DNA of 10,894 bases from Flavobacteriales bacterium (lineage in GTDB: Bacteria > Bacteroidota > Bacteroidia > Flavobacteriales_D > Sanyastnellaceae): assembly GCA_027488055.1 (NCBI GenBank), contig JAIYCK010000151.1:1-10894 (forward strand), read 5' to 3'. The notes beneath the pieces are model-generated. The model saw nothing but the letters and a program-made list of their open reading frames with translations. It did no database searches and was not told the origin of the DNA. Shown in pieces: positions 1 to 6,405 of the stretch. Numbering within the stretch: the stretch's first letter is position 1; every line of letters begins with the position of its first letter. Both the position numbers and the translations under genes were made by a program.

Positions 1-1
1 C

Positions 2-520
2 GGTTTCTCGCGGAATACCAACTTCGTTCCTACTCTCGACAACGGTCTGTCCTTCATCAGCACTCTGTCGAATCCGTTTCCCAACGGCATCCTGGACTGC
101 GAAGGAAAATATAGTGGCGGCAAACAACATGGCCAATGGATGTATTTCAACGAAACGGGCTCTCCCAAGCTCACGGTGCTTTTCAAATATGGCACCGAAA
201 CCAAGCGCCGGTATGAAAACGGAACCTTTACCGAATACTACGACAGCGGCCTTCCCAAAAGCGAGTTTACGTATAGCAATGGCCAATTGGACGGGCCTTT
301 CACCGAATGGTACGACAAAGGAGAGTACGTGCGCAAACCTGCCGAAGATCCTGCTATGGCCAAAGAGGGGTATCTCAAGCAGACCTTAGAAGGCCAAGTG
401 ATCCTGCGTCAAGGTGATTATGTGGATGGCAAATTGGAGGGTGAACTCCTGCATTACCACGACAATGGCACCATCGACAAAAGGGAGCTGTATGAAGCGG
501 GTGTGTTGAAATCTAAATAA
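2..520 (+). CDS. YwqK-like MORN-repeat protein, 3' end (partial)
   Basis: The reading frame is open from the left edge to the TAA at 518-520, so the true start lies outside the window. The last ~140 residues consist of MORN_2-type repeats: GKYSGGKQHGQWMYF, then YSNGQLDGPFTEWYDKGE, then GDYVDGKLEGELLHYHDNG, each a G-x-Y-x-x-G-x-x-x-G-x-x-x-x-Y/W unit. Proteins of this kind are commonly annotated as the YwqK-family antitoxin of a toxin-antitoxin system. In Bacteroidota they are often surface or periplasmic proteins of unknown role, and no toxin gene is visible next to it, so I would not read it as an antitoxin. The first ~33 residues (to about base 100) do not look like MORN repeats and resemble a different kind of protein (see findings). 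An ATG at 140 exists but lies inside a repeat and is not a credible start. Confidence 0.75.
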   Translation, partial: GFSRNTNFVPTLDNGLSFISTLSNPFPNGILDCEGKYSGGKQHGQWMYFNETGSPKLTVLFKYGTETKRRYENGTFTEYYDSGLPKSEFTYSNGQLDGPFTEWYDKGEYVRKPAEDPAMAKEGYLKQTLEGQVILRQGDYVDGKLEGELLHYHDNGTIDKRELYEAGVLKSK

Positions 521-530
521 AGTTGGTCCA

Positions 531-545
531 TCCACTTTAAGTGGA
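531..545. other. 15-base palindrome downstream of the MORN gene
   Basis: The sequence TCCACTTTAAGTGGA has perfect 7-base arms (531-537 and 539-545) around one central T. As RNA it would form a 5-bp stem with a 5-base loop, followed only by CGCATTTT, so it is at best a weak terminator for the preceding gene. Its symmetry and its place just upstream of the candidate promoter at 551-583 also fit an operator site. The sequence does not decide between these. Confidence 0.35.
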
Positions 546-550
546 CGCAT

Positions 551-583
551 TTTGGACTTTCAGCGTATTTTTTTTGTATATTG
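551..583 (+). promoter_or_regulatory. Candidate Bacteroidota promoter for the lipoprotein gene
   Basis: TTTG at 551-554 could be the -33 box, and TATATTG at 577-583 resembles the -7 box TAnnTTTG but lacks one T. The spacing of 22 bases is at the long end for this promoter class. It sits 24 bases before the proposed GTG start at 608. The match is imperfect, so this is tentative. Confidence 0.3.
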
Positions 584-607
584 CATCACCCTAATGCGAT
601 AGAACAA

Positions 608-1264
608 GTGAATAGAATTATACTTCTTGCTTTGTGTTCGGTCTTTTTTGCGGTGTCATGCAAAAAAGAAGACCCGTCGGTCATTGACTTGGGCTACGAT
701 TATTTTCCCAACAAAGTCGGATCTTATATCATTTATGCGGTAGATAGCACCTCTTTCAACGGTGAAGAATCCGTGTTTTCCTATGAGATGAAGGAAGTCA
801 TTACTGAAGAATTTGTGGATGCAACGGGCGAGCCTGCCGTGCGAATGGAATGCTACTTACGCCATTACACAGCACAGCCATGGATTTTGCGCAGTGTATG
901 TGTCCAAAAGCGAGGTTCCACAAATGCAGAACGTGTAATCGACAACCAACGCGTCATCTCCATGGAATTCCCGATTCAAGAGGGTGGTACTTGGAATGGC
1001 AATGCTTATAACAATCAAGGTGCAGTCACTTTCAAATACCTTCGAGTAGCTCAACCAGTGGATATCGGGATTCAAGAGTTTAGCAACAGTGTGACTGTGC
1101 AACAAGAAAACATCAACAATCTCGTAGAACAGCGATTGGGGCGCGAAATATTTGCCAAAAATGTAGGTAGTGTCTATCGCTACCAAAAGCAGACCAATAC
1201 TCAATCAGGTGTGACAAGTGGCTATGAACTTGAGTATGTAGCTATCAGTTATGGTATGGAATAA
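608..1264 (+). CDS. Putative surface lipoprotein, function unknown
   Basis: This encodes a 218-residue protein from GTG 608. An in-frame TTG at 581 would add nine residues with no signal character and would overlap the candidate -7 box. The GTG start gives a compact lipoprotein signal: N2-R3, the hydrophobic run IILLALCSVFFAV, and lipobox AVSC with Cys18 as the lipidated residue. Cys18 is followed by KKED, a charged stretch like the lipoprotein export signals that send Bacteroidota lipoproteins to the cell surface. The mature part begins DLGYDYFPNKVGSYIIYAVDS and contains PIQEGGTWNGNAY, a pattern I recognise from conserved but uncharacterised Bacteroidota proteins. No enzyme motif is visible. 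The S8 protease gene starts 77 bases downstream on the same strand with no terminator between them, so the two may be co-transcribed. Confidence 0.8.
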   Translation: MNRIILLALCSVFFAVSCKKEDPSVIDLGYDYFPNKVGSYIIYAVDSTSFNGEESVFSYEMKEVITEEFVDATGEPAVRMECYLRHYTAQPWILRSVCVQKRGSTNAERVIDNQRVISMEFPIQEGGTWNGNAYNNQGAVTFKYLRVAQPVDIGIQEFSNSVTVQQENINNLVEQRLGREIFAKNVGSVYRYQKQTNTQSGVTSGYELEYVAISYGME

Positions 1265-1341
1265 GTTGTTGGTATTGCGTGCAAGCGCGCTTAACAACAG
1301 TAATTTCAAACAAATCACCTTATTTTAAAGCATTCGCAGGT

Positions 1342-3012
1342 ATGAATAAATGGATGGCTCTGATTGGAATAATGCTAGCGAATGTCGTTCATAGCCAAAT
1401 TGCACCTCGCCTTTATGGTATTGAATTCAAGGACAAGCATGCCTCACCATACAGTCTTTCCCGCAGTGAAGAGTTTCTTTCGCCACGTTGTTTAGAGCGT
1501 CGCTCGAGGCATGGTATTGCCATCGACTCGCTGGATCTACCTGTGAATCCAGCCTATCTCGAAGCGGTCTTGCAATATGGTTCTGCCGTGGTCAAACACA
1601 CCTCGCGATGGTTCAACAGTGCGGTCCTCTTTGTGGTGGATACCACCGTCATCGATTCCATCGAGCAATTGCCCATGGTGCGCCAGGTGCGAAGGTTGCC
1701 CTCCCGTGAGCCATACACCAATCCGATGGACAAGTTTTCGCCTATTCTTAACCACGAAAGAGAAGGTATTTGGAACTCCACCGAGGAGGTGGAGCAGTGG
1801 TATGGTCCTTCTTATCATCAGGCAGCCATGATGAATGGCACCCTGCTGCACGGCATGGGATATACTGGTCAAGGCATGCATATCGCTGTGTTGGATGCCG
1901 GTTGGGCCCGCGCCGATGTGCTCGAAGTATTTGAGTCGGTTCGGCGTGAAGAGCGATTGCTGGGCACGCGCGATTTTGTGTTCGATCTAAACGATCCCGT
2001 GTTTCATTCTAGCAACCATGGTACCTATGTCTGGAGCATTCTGGCTGGCATGACTCCCGGTCAATTGGTGGGGACCGCATATGATGCATCGTATTATCTC
2101 CTGCGCACTGAGAATCCCGGATCGGAGCACATCGCTGAAGAATGGAATTGGGTGGCAGGCGCCGAGTTTGCCGACTCCGCTGGTGTGGATATTATCAACT
2201 CGTCGCTGGGCTACAGTCTCTTCGATTGGGAGTCAGAAAACCACAGCTACCAAGACATGGATGGCAATACCACCATATCCAGTCGCGGTGCAGATATCGC
2301 CGCCGCTAAAGGTATCTTGGTGGTCAATAGTGCTGGCAACAGTGGAGATAATCCATGGCGTTATATCACCGCCCCGAGCGATGCCGATAGTGTGCTGTGC
2401 ATTGGAGCCACGTGGCCTGATAGCACGGTGGCATGGTTCAGCAGTCGAGGCCCTTCCTCTGATGGTGATGTCAAACCCAATGTCAGTGCCCAAGGGGTCG
2501 GCGTGGTGTTTGCTGCAACCGACAGCACTTTTGCTACCGGAAATGGCACTTCTTTCAGCGCGCCTTTGGTGGCAGGCCTTGCGGCTTGTTTGTGGCAAGC
2601 CTTTCCAGCTAAGAGCAACATGGATATTTTGCGGGCAATCGAACAATCGGCACATCTTCATGTCACTCCCAATGACGACGTGGGATATGGCGTACCTGAT
2701 TTTTGGAAGGCTTATCAGTTCTTAGCTGGCCTCCACAAGGATGACAGTCCAATACAAGCTTCTTTGTGGCCCAATCCGAGCCAGGGTCAATGCACCATCC
2801 AATTCCAACATGGGGATGCAGCCCATGTGAGCTATGAGGTCTACGACTCCGTCGGCCGAAGATTGTATGAGAGCAGCGGGACATATGCGAGCGCAGGACA
2901 AGGCCTTTTGCGCTTGGACAGCCGTGTCAAGGGATGGAGTCCAGGAGTATATTACGTTCATTTGGAGGTCGGTGACCGTCATTCGGTCTTGCCATGGGTG
3001 ATTGATCCTTGA
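1342..3012 (+). CDS. Secreted subtilisin-like S8 serine protease with T9SS sorting domain
   Basis: I chose ATG 1342 (556 residues), which gives a signal peptide (MNKWMALIGIMLANVVHSQ), over an in-frame GTG at 1279 that would bury it. Residues ~25-120 match the N-terminal region usual in Bacteroidota S8 proteases (SLSRSEEFLSPRCLERR, DLPVNPAYLEAV, RWFNSAVLF). The catalytic triad is complete: Asp185 in HIAVLDAGW, His226 in SSNHGTYVWS, Ser404 in GNGTSFSAPLVAG, with the oxyanion-hole Asn333 in NSAGNSG. Residues ~472-556 form a T9SS type A sorting domain beginning SLWPNPSQGQ and ending in a beta-rich tail. The protein should therefore cross the inner membrane by Sec and the outer membrane by T9SS, which normally removes the tail. 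It should act on extracellular protein; its substrate is unknown. No clear TAnnTTTG promoter lies in the 77 bases upstream. Confidence 0.93.
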   Translation: MNKWMALIGIMLANVVHSQIAPRLYGIEFKDKHASPYSLSRSEEFLSPRCLERRSRHGIAIDSLDLPVNPAYLEAVLQYGSAVVKHTSRWFNSAVLFVVDTTVIDSIEQLPMVRQVRRLPSREPYTNPMDKFSPILNHEREGIWNSTEEVEQWYGPSYHQAAMMNGTLLHGMGYTGQGMHIAVLDAGWARADVLEVFESVRREERLLGTRDFVFDLNDPVFHSSNHGTYVWSILAGMTPGQLVGTAYDASYYLLRTENPGSEHIAEEWNWVAGAEFADSAGVDIINSSLGYSLFDWESENHSYQDMDGNTTISSRGADIAAAKGILVVNSAGNSGDNPWRYITAPSDADSVLCIGATWPDSTVAWFSSRGPSSDGDVKPNVSAQGVGVVFAATDSTFATGNGTSFSAPLVAGLAACLWQAFPAKSNMDILRAIEQSAHLHVTPNDDVGYGVPDFWKAYQFLAGLHKDDSPIQASLWPNPSQGQCTIQFQHGDAAHVSYEVYDSVGRRLYESSGTYASAGQGLLRLDSRVKGWSPGVYYVHLEVGDRHSVLPWVIDP

Positions 3013-3083
3013 GGGCTGTGTCAACTGCTTCCTAAGATCAGGGTAGACGCCTTGCAGCGCACATCAGAAAGTGATATAGGTGT

Positions 3084-3113
3084 GTTGAACAAATGGTAAT
3101 CACCTTAGTTTTG
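3084..3113 (+). promoter_or_regulatory. Bacteroidota promoter for the FMN reductase gene
   Basis: The -7 box TAGTTTTG (3106-3113) matches TAnnTTTG exactly. A GTTG at 3084-3087 lies 18 bases upstream as the -33 box, near the usual spacing of about 19. Transcription would begin near 3120, which rules out the in-frame ATG at 3093 and supports the ATG at 3147. Confidence 0.6.
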
Positions 3114-3146
3114 CTTTGGTTATTTCAAGAGCCAACATCCGCACAT

Positions 3147-3668
3147 ATGATCACCGTTATTTCGTCCACCAATCGCCCCAATAGCATGAGCTTGGTAGTA
3201 GCTAAAGCCTACCGAGAAATTTTGACAGCGCACCAGCAAGAGTCGCAGTTGCTGGATCTACAAGATTTGCCTGCTGATTTTGCAGGACCGCAATTATTTG
3301 GCGCCAAGAGCGATGTATGGAGGGGGATTGAAGAACGTTTTATCATTGGCGCCGATAAACTAGTGTTTGTAATACCAGAATACCAAGGTAGTTTTCCTGG
3401 TGTGCTCAAGTCCTTTTTGGATGGAAATGCTCCCAGAAATTTTTATCAAAAGAAGGCAGCCATAGTGGGGGTTAGCGATGGTCGTGCAGGCAATTTACGA
3501 GGTCAGGATCATCTTACGGGCATTTTACATTATCTCAAAATGCATGTGCATTTTTCCAAACCGAAGTTGAGTCAAATCAATACCCTTATTGATGCTCACG
3601 GTCAATGGCTGGATCCAGCTGCAGAGCGTATGTTGGGCGACCATGTGATGGATTTTATGTCGTACTAA
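3147..3668 (+). CDS. NAD(P)H-dependent FMN reductase-like flavoprotein
   Basis: This encodes a 173-residue cytoplasmic protein of the NADPH-dependent FMN reductase family (flavodoxin-like fold), which moves electrons from NAD(P)H to flavin or to quinone-like or azo acceptors. The N-terminal strand MITVISSTNRPNS holds the phosphate-binding loop of the family (S-x-x-R-x-x-S, residues 6-13). PEYQGSFPGVLKSFLD (77-92) is the second flavin-binding segment, usually PEYN-x-S-x-PG-x-LKN-x-hD. GVSDGRAGNLRG (108-119) matches the third conserved stretch. The length is normal for the family. An ATG at 3093 is in frame but lies ahead of the likely transcription start and would place an unrelated hydrophobic leader before the conserved first strand. 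The exact electron acceptor cannot be read from the sequence. Confidence 0.88.
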   Translation: MITVISSTNRPNSMSLVVAKAYREILTAHQQESQLLDLQDLPADFAGPQLFGAKSDVWRGIEERFIIGADKLVFVIPEYQGSFPGVLKSFLDGNAPRNFYQKKAAIVGVSDGRAGNLRGQDHLTGILHYLKMHVHFSKPKLSQINTLIDAHGQWLDPAAERMLGDHVMDFMSY

Positions 3669-3703
3669 AGTATATTGAACTATCCAATGTCAAGGGAATC
3701 GTG

Positions 3704-3711
3704 TACCTTTG
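3704..3711 (+). promoter_or_regulatory. -7 promoter element before the 25-residue-repeat gene
   Basis: TACCTTTG matches TAnnTTTG exactly and lies 26 bases before the ATG at 3738, giving a leader of roughly 20 bases. No good TTG stands at the usual -33 distance; the nearest, at 3675-3677, is 26 bases away. Transcription from the FMN reductase promoter could also read through the 69-base gap. Confidence 0.5.
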
Positions 3712-3737
3712 AAAGGCCGTGATGGCGTATTGCGTAG

Positions 3738-4157
3738 ATGGAAATGAAAGTCGAATATCCTGCAAAAATCATATTGGCCTGGGCAGAGGCCGTGCGTGGC
3801 AATTCCGAAATCAAAGATTGGCTCATGGCCAATGGCTATCCCGAGTTGGGTCTTTTTGTGCATGCATTGCACAACCAAACAAACGCCAGAACATGGCTCA
3901 TGGACAATGGTTTTCCTCATTTAATGGCCTTGATTCGCGGGAGTGAAGGCGATGAGAACGCTTGTTTGTGGCTGCGCAAATATGGACTTCAACCTTTTGA
4001 GCATCTGGCCCGCGCTGCAGACAACAACGACGACTCGTTGGTGTGGTTGACGGAACACAACTGGCCTGAATTGGCTATGATGGCAAGTCGGATGCGGAAT
4101 GTCAAGAACGAAATTGAACGTCAAAACAACGACGTGCATCGGATGAGTAGCGAGTGA
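3738..4157 (+). CDS. Helical 25-residue-repeat protein, function unknown
   Basis: This encodes 139 residues with no signal peptide or membrane segment, so it is probably cytoplasmic. It consists almost entirely of a tandem repeat with a period of exactly 25 residues: Trp-Leu pairs at 28, 53, 78 and 103 begin WLMANGYPEL, WLMDNGFPHL, WLRKYGLQPF and WLTEHNWPEL. Each unit is preceded by a polar turn rich in N, D and E (GNSEIKD, NQTNART, GDENACL, NNDDSLV). A half unit at residues ~10-27 caps the N-terminus, and a charged tail (NVKNEIERQNNDVHRMSSE) ends the protein. The pattern suggests two short helices per unit, an alpha-solenoid that could bind a protein or peptide. I recall similar uncharacterised Bacteroidota proteins but no named function. 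Its stop codon abuts the stop of the opposing gene with no bases between. Confidence 0.8.
   Translation: MEMKVEYPAKIILAWAEAVRGNSEIKDWLMANGYPELGLFVHALHNQTNARTWLMDNGFPHLMALIRGSEGDENACLWLRKYGLQPFEHLARAADNNDDSLVWLTEHNWPELAMMASRMRNVKNEIERQNNDVHRMSSE
3819..4118 (+). repeat. Four tandem 75-base (25-residue) coding repeats
   Basis: There are four coding units of exactly 75 bases, starting at 3819, 3894, 3969 and 4044 and each opening with a Trp-Leu pair. The similarity is seen in the protein (W-L-x3-G/N-x-P/Q-x-L/F-x3-h). The DNA has diverged apart from local matches such as the two CTCATGG copies, which points to an old duplication under selection for the fold. Confidence 0.8.
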
Positions 4158-4595
4158 TTATTTGGGTTTGATGCAGACCGTGCACGCAGCGCGATCATGG
4201 TTGCTCCCCATGTGCAGGACCGCCGGTTTGGTCGGTATGACAGCACTTTTATACAAGGCCTGTTCCGAAGCAGTCAATTCCAATAGTATCGAAAGTTCGC
4301 GGTCTTCTTTGAGTTTTTTCTTCTCCGCGCGCAACAGATTGAATTGCGCGTCTTTTTCGCTTTGAGGTAAATCCAGTCGTGCGATGCGATTCATTTCCTT
4401 GTCGATTTGTTGCATGCGCGCAAGAGGAATTCGATAAATACTGTCGATGACCGCAAGCTTGGCAGGTGTGGGTTGGATAACGGACTGCAAGTTGCTGAAA
4501 AAAGCCGAGTCAGCAGGAGTAAGTGTCTGCGCCAGCATAGAACCTTTTGTTCCAAGGCACAATCCAATGCAAAGTAGAGCAATGAGTTTAGTCAT
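4158..4595 (-). CDS. Small exported helical protein with C-terminal CxxC (Spy/CpxP-like?)
   Basis: This encodes 145 residues from ATG 4595. An in-frame TTG at 4604 would add only three residues. Residues 1-23 are a Sec signal peptide (hydrophobic LIALLCIGLCLG, cleavage likely after MLAQ). The mature part is predicted mostly helical and strongly charged (QQIDKEMNRIARLDL, LLRAEKKKLKEDREL), and LTASEQALY near residue 107 recalls the LTxxQ motif of Spy/CpxP periplasmic chaperones. That assignment is weak. The tail HMGSNHDRAACTVC (128-141) holds His128, Met129, His133, Cys138 and Cys141, which could bind a metal ion or heme-like ligand or form a disulfide. The gene overlaps the upstream YbjQ gene by 8 bases, so it is probably translated by coupling from the same mRNA. 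Confidence 0.75.
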   Translation of the reverse strand: MTKLIALLCIGLCLGTKGSMLAQTLTPADSAFFSNLQSVIQPTPAKLAVIDSIYRIPLARMQQIDKEMNRIARLDLPQSEKDAQFNLLRAEKKKLKEDRELSILLELTASEQALYKSAVIPTKPAVLHMGSNHDRAACTVCIKPK

Positions 4596-4914
4596 TTTCA
4601 ACAACGACAGCTGTGCCCGATACGCTGACCATCAGCATTGAACCAGCTTTACCAATGGTTTCGTAATCAATATCTATTCCAACAATGGCATTGGCGCCCA
4701 ACGCGGCTGCGGCTTCTTCCATTTCTTTCACTGCCGATTGTCTTGCCTCGCGAAGGGTGCGCTCGTAGCTGCCACTTCTGCCGCCTACGATGTCACGAAT
4801 ACCCGCCATGAAGTCCTTGAAAATGTTGGCTCCCAAGATGACTTCACCGGTTACCAAACCTTTGTAGGAGGTGATCTTTTTTCCTTCGATCACAGAAGTA
4901 GTCGTATGTATCAT
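4588..4914 (-). CDS. ybjQ: YbjQ/UPF0145 family protein (putative heavy-metal-binding domain)
   Basis: This encodes 108 residues from ATG 4914. A longer start at TTG 4938 is unlikely because it would lie inside the -7 promoter box at 4936-4943. The family signature is clear: TSYKGLVTGEVILGANIFKD (15-34), GGRSGSYE (44-51), then a helix and GANAIVGIDIDYE, the central strand of the fold, with a final VSVSGTAVVV strand. YbjQ proteins form a small pentameric beta/alpha fold. They are annotated as putative heavy-metal-binding proteins, but their real function is not established. No signal peptide is present, so the protein is cytoplasmic. The downstream exported CxxC protein starts within this gene's end (ATGACTAA), so the two are likely made together. 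Confidence 0.9.
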   Translation of the reverse strand: MIHTTTSVIEGKKITSYKGLVTGEVILGANIFKDFMAGIRDIVGGRSGSYERTLREARQSAVKEMEEAAAALGANAIVGIDIDYETIGKAGSMLMVSVSGTAVVVEND

Positions 4915-4935
4915 GCGCAAGTGAATTGATTGATA

Positions 4936-4943
4936 CAAAGATA
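4936..4943 (-). promoter_or_regulatory. -7 promoter element for the YbjQ/CxxC gene pair
   Basis: On the minus strand this reads TATCTTTG, an exact TAnnTTTG. It stands 21 bases before the ATG at 4914, giving a leader of about 15 bases. No TTG lies at the usual -33 distance upstream, so the promoter is either weak, activator-dependent, or read by another sigma factor. Confidence 0.5.
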
Positions 4944-5061
4944 AGCCTTTTGCAAGTTTGATGCGCGCGAGCCCATTTAGGATGCTTTGATAGCCCTGTA
5001 AAGATTGGTAGGTTGTTTAGACGTCACCAAATACGCGGGAGAGGGCAACTTGTACGTGCAC

Positions 5062-5090
5062 AAAAAAACCCACATAAAGTGGGTTTTTTT
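5062..5090 (-). terminator. Intrinsic terminator of the surface-protein operon
   Basis: The stem CCCAC (5069-5073) pairs with GTGGG (5079-5083) around the loop ATAAA. It is extended by seven A-T pairs, since A7 (5062-5068) faces T7 (5084-5090). The hairpin is symmetric and can work in both directions, but the only gene ending nearby is the minus-strand PKD gene, 50 bases upstream. It also insulates the YbjQ promoter from read-through. Confidence 0.85.
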
Positions 5091-5140
5091 GAAGCATTTC
5101 GGTTGGATGTAAACACACCGAAAAGATGTGATCAGTCGAA

Positions 5141-6370
5141 TTAGTCGATCAAAAGAGTAGTGCTCTTTTTGCTTGCCTTATCTTGAATGGTAAGCTGGTA
5201 CATGCCTGGGGCAAGATCAGATACATTCATTTTCACTACATCGCTCGAAACGGTTACGAAAGTGCGGTTGATTTTTTGTCCCAACGCATTGTAAAGTTCA
5301 ACCACTTGGTTCATGTCATTCACAATATAAACTTCGTCATTCGCAGGGTTAGGATATACACGCAAAGCAGCACGTTGAACATTCTCAACGCTGCTAGTAA
5401 TTGAAATCTCTTGTGTAAGAGAGGCGCTGCAACCATTGTCACCTGTGGCAGAAAGCGTCACATTGAAAAGGCCAGCAGTCGCATAGATGTGCGAAGGATT
5501 CTGCTCGGTAGAAGTGCCATTGTCGCCGAATGTCCATGAATATCCAGTGATCGTTCCGTCGTTGAACGTTGATGTGTTGTTGAAATCAGTGGCTTGGTTA
5601 ACAATCACGCCTGTCCAATCAAAACTTACAGCCGGTCCTGGAGCCACGCTCACATCGGCACTGAAGTTCAATTGACATCCTGCCTCCGTCGTGATAGACA
5701 ATTGAGGAGCATATGAACCTGCAGAAGTATAAACAGCCTCCACCGTTTGAGTGGTACCCAAAGAGCCTACTAAATCCCAGTTGTAAACGGTGATCGCTTG
5801 ACCGTTGATGGCATCTTGGAAAGTCATTTCGATAGGGCTCAAGCTGCAAAATGGAGCTGGAGTCAATATCTGGATGCTGGCGCCGCTTGGAGCAGGCAAA
5901 GACCATTGGATAGCAGCTTCGAGACCATTCACCAAAGCTTGTCCATTGGAGAAGTCACTCACCAATACCTCAGCGCATGGATCATTGAGTTGAAAGTGCA
6001 GAGTCAAAAGCGGAGCCTCGGCTGCAAAAAAGGCCTCATTTCCAGAGCTCGAAGTAGTGTTGCTCAAGTAAAGATTCTCAGTATTGAAATTAGAGAATGC
6101 ATCGGCTTCAGCTTGCTCGCTCAACGTTTCAATGTAAGTGTATTTGGTTGTATTGAATTGGAACCAAAAATCGATTGCATTGACATCAGCAGTCGTACCG
6201 TTGAAATAAACGGGTATTTCGACATGCTGCACATTCGCCAAGTAGTATTGATTGAGTTGATTCAAATCGATGTGAACAGTATCCTGTATCTGTGAGCGCA
6301 TCATGTTTGGGATACAAACAAGACCTGTAAGTAGGACCATGAAGATGCGGCTTGTCATTTGGAGTTTCAT
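5141..6370 (-). CDS. PKD-domain cell-surface protein with T9SS sorting domain
   Basis: This encodes 409 residues from ATG 6370. A second ATG at 6358 also leaves an intact signal peptide (RIFMVLLTGLVCIPNMMRSQ). After the signal, residues ~30-157 form a beta-rich cohesin-like module (VHIDLNQLNQ, AIDFWFQFNTTKYTYIETL, ALVNGLEAAIQW). Residues ~170-245 are a degenerate PKD-like domain (NWDLVGSLGTTQTVEAVY). Residues ~246-328 are a standard PKD domain with YSWTFGDNG at 277-285 and HIYATAGLFNVTLSATGDNGC. Residues ~336-409 are a T9SS type A sorting domain starting RVYPNPANDEVYI. It is therefore a secreted or surface-attached protein without a visible enzyme domain, probably adhesive or structural. It follows the 1226-residue surface protein after 32 bases, with the hairpin at 5062-5090 closing the unit. 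Confidence 0.9.
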   Translation of the reverse strand: MKLQMTSRIFMVLLTGLVCIPNMMRSQIQDTVHIDLNQLNQYYLANVQHVEIPVYFNGTTADVNAIDFWFQFNTTKYTYIETLSEQAEADAFSNFNTENLYLSNTTSSSGNEAFFAAEAPLLTLHFQLNDPCAEVLVSDFSNGQALVNGLEAAIQWSLPAPSGASIQILTPAPFCSLSPIEMTFQDAINGQAITVYNWDLVGSLGTTQTVEAVYTSAGSYAPQLSITTEAGCQLNFSADVSVAPGPAVSFDWTGVIVNQATDFNNTSTFNDGTITGYSWTFGDNGTSTEQNPSHIYATAGLFNVTLSATGDNGCSASLTQEISITSSVENVQRAALRVYPNPANDEVYIVNDMNQVVELYNALGQKINRTFVTVSSDVVKMNVSDLAPGMYQLTIQDKASKKSTTLLID

Positions 6371-6405
6371 TGTATGATACTTGTAAATAAGTGAAGTTTT
6401 GTCGA

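Noticed and set aside
1..520. Toxin-antitoxin module based on the YwqK label
   Set aside because: Only the MORN-repeat protein is present. No toxin-like small gene lies beside it within the window, and MORN repeats alone do not show antitoxin function.
1279..1341. Upstream GTG start for the protease gene
   Set aside because: It would place 21 residues ahead of a well-formed signal peptide that begins at ATG 1342.
2081..2725. 214-codon plus-strand frame inside the protease gene
   Set aside because: It is a +1 frame shadow across the protease catalytic domain. The protease frame contains the full catalytic triad and is uninterrupted.
5798..6295. 165-codon plus-strand open frame
   Set aside because: It is antisense to the PKD protein gene, which has a signal peptide, PKD domain and sorting tail. 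The antisense product shows no recognisable features.
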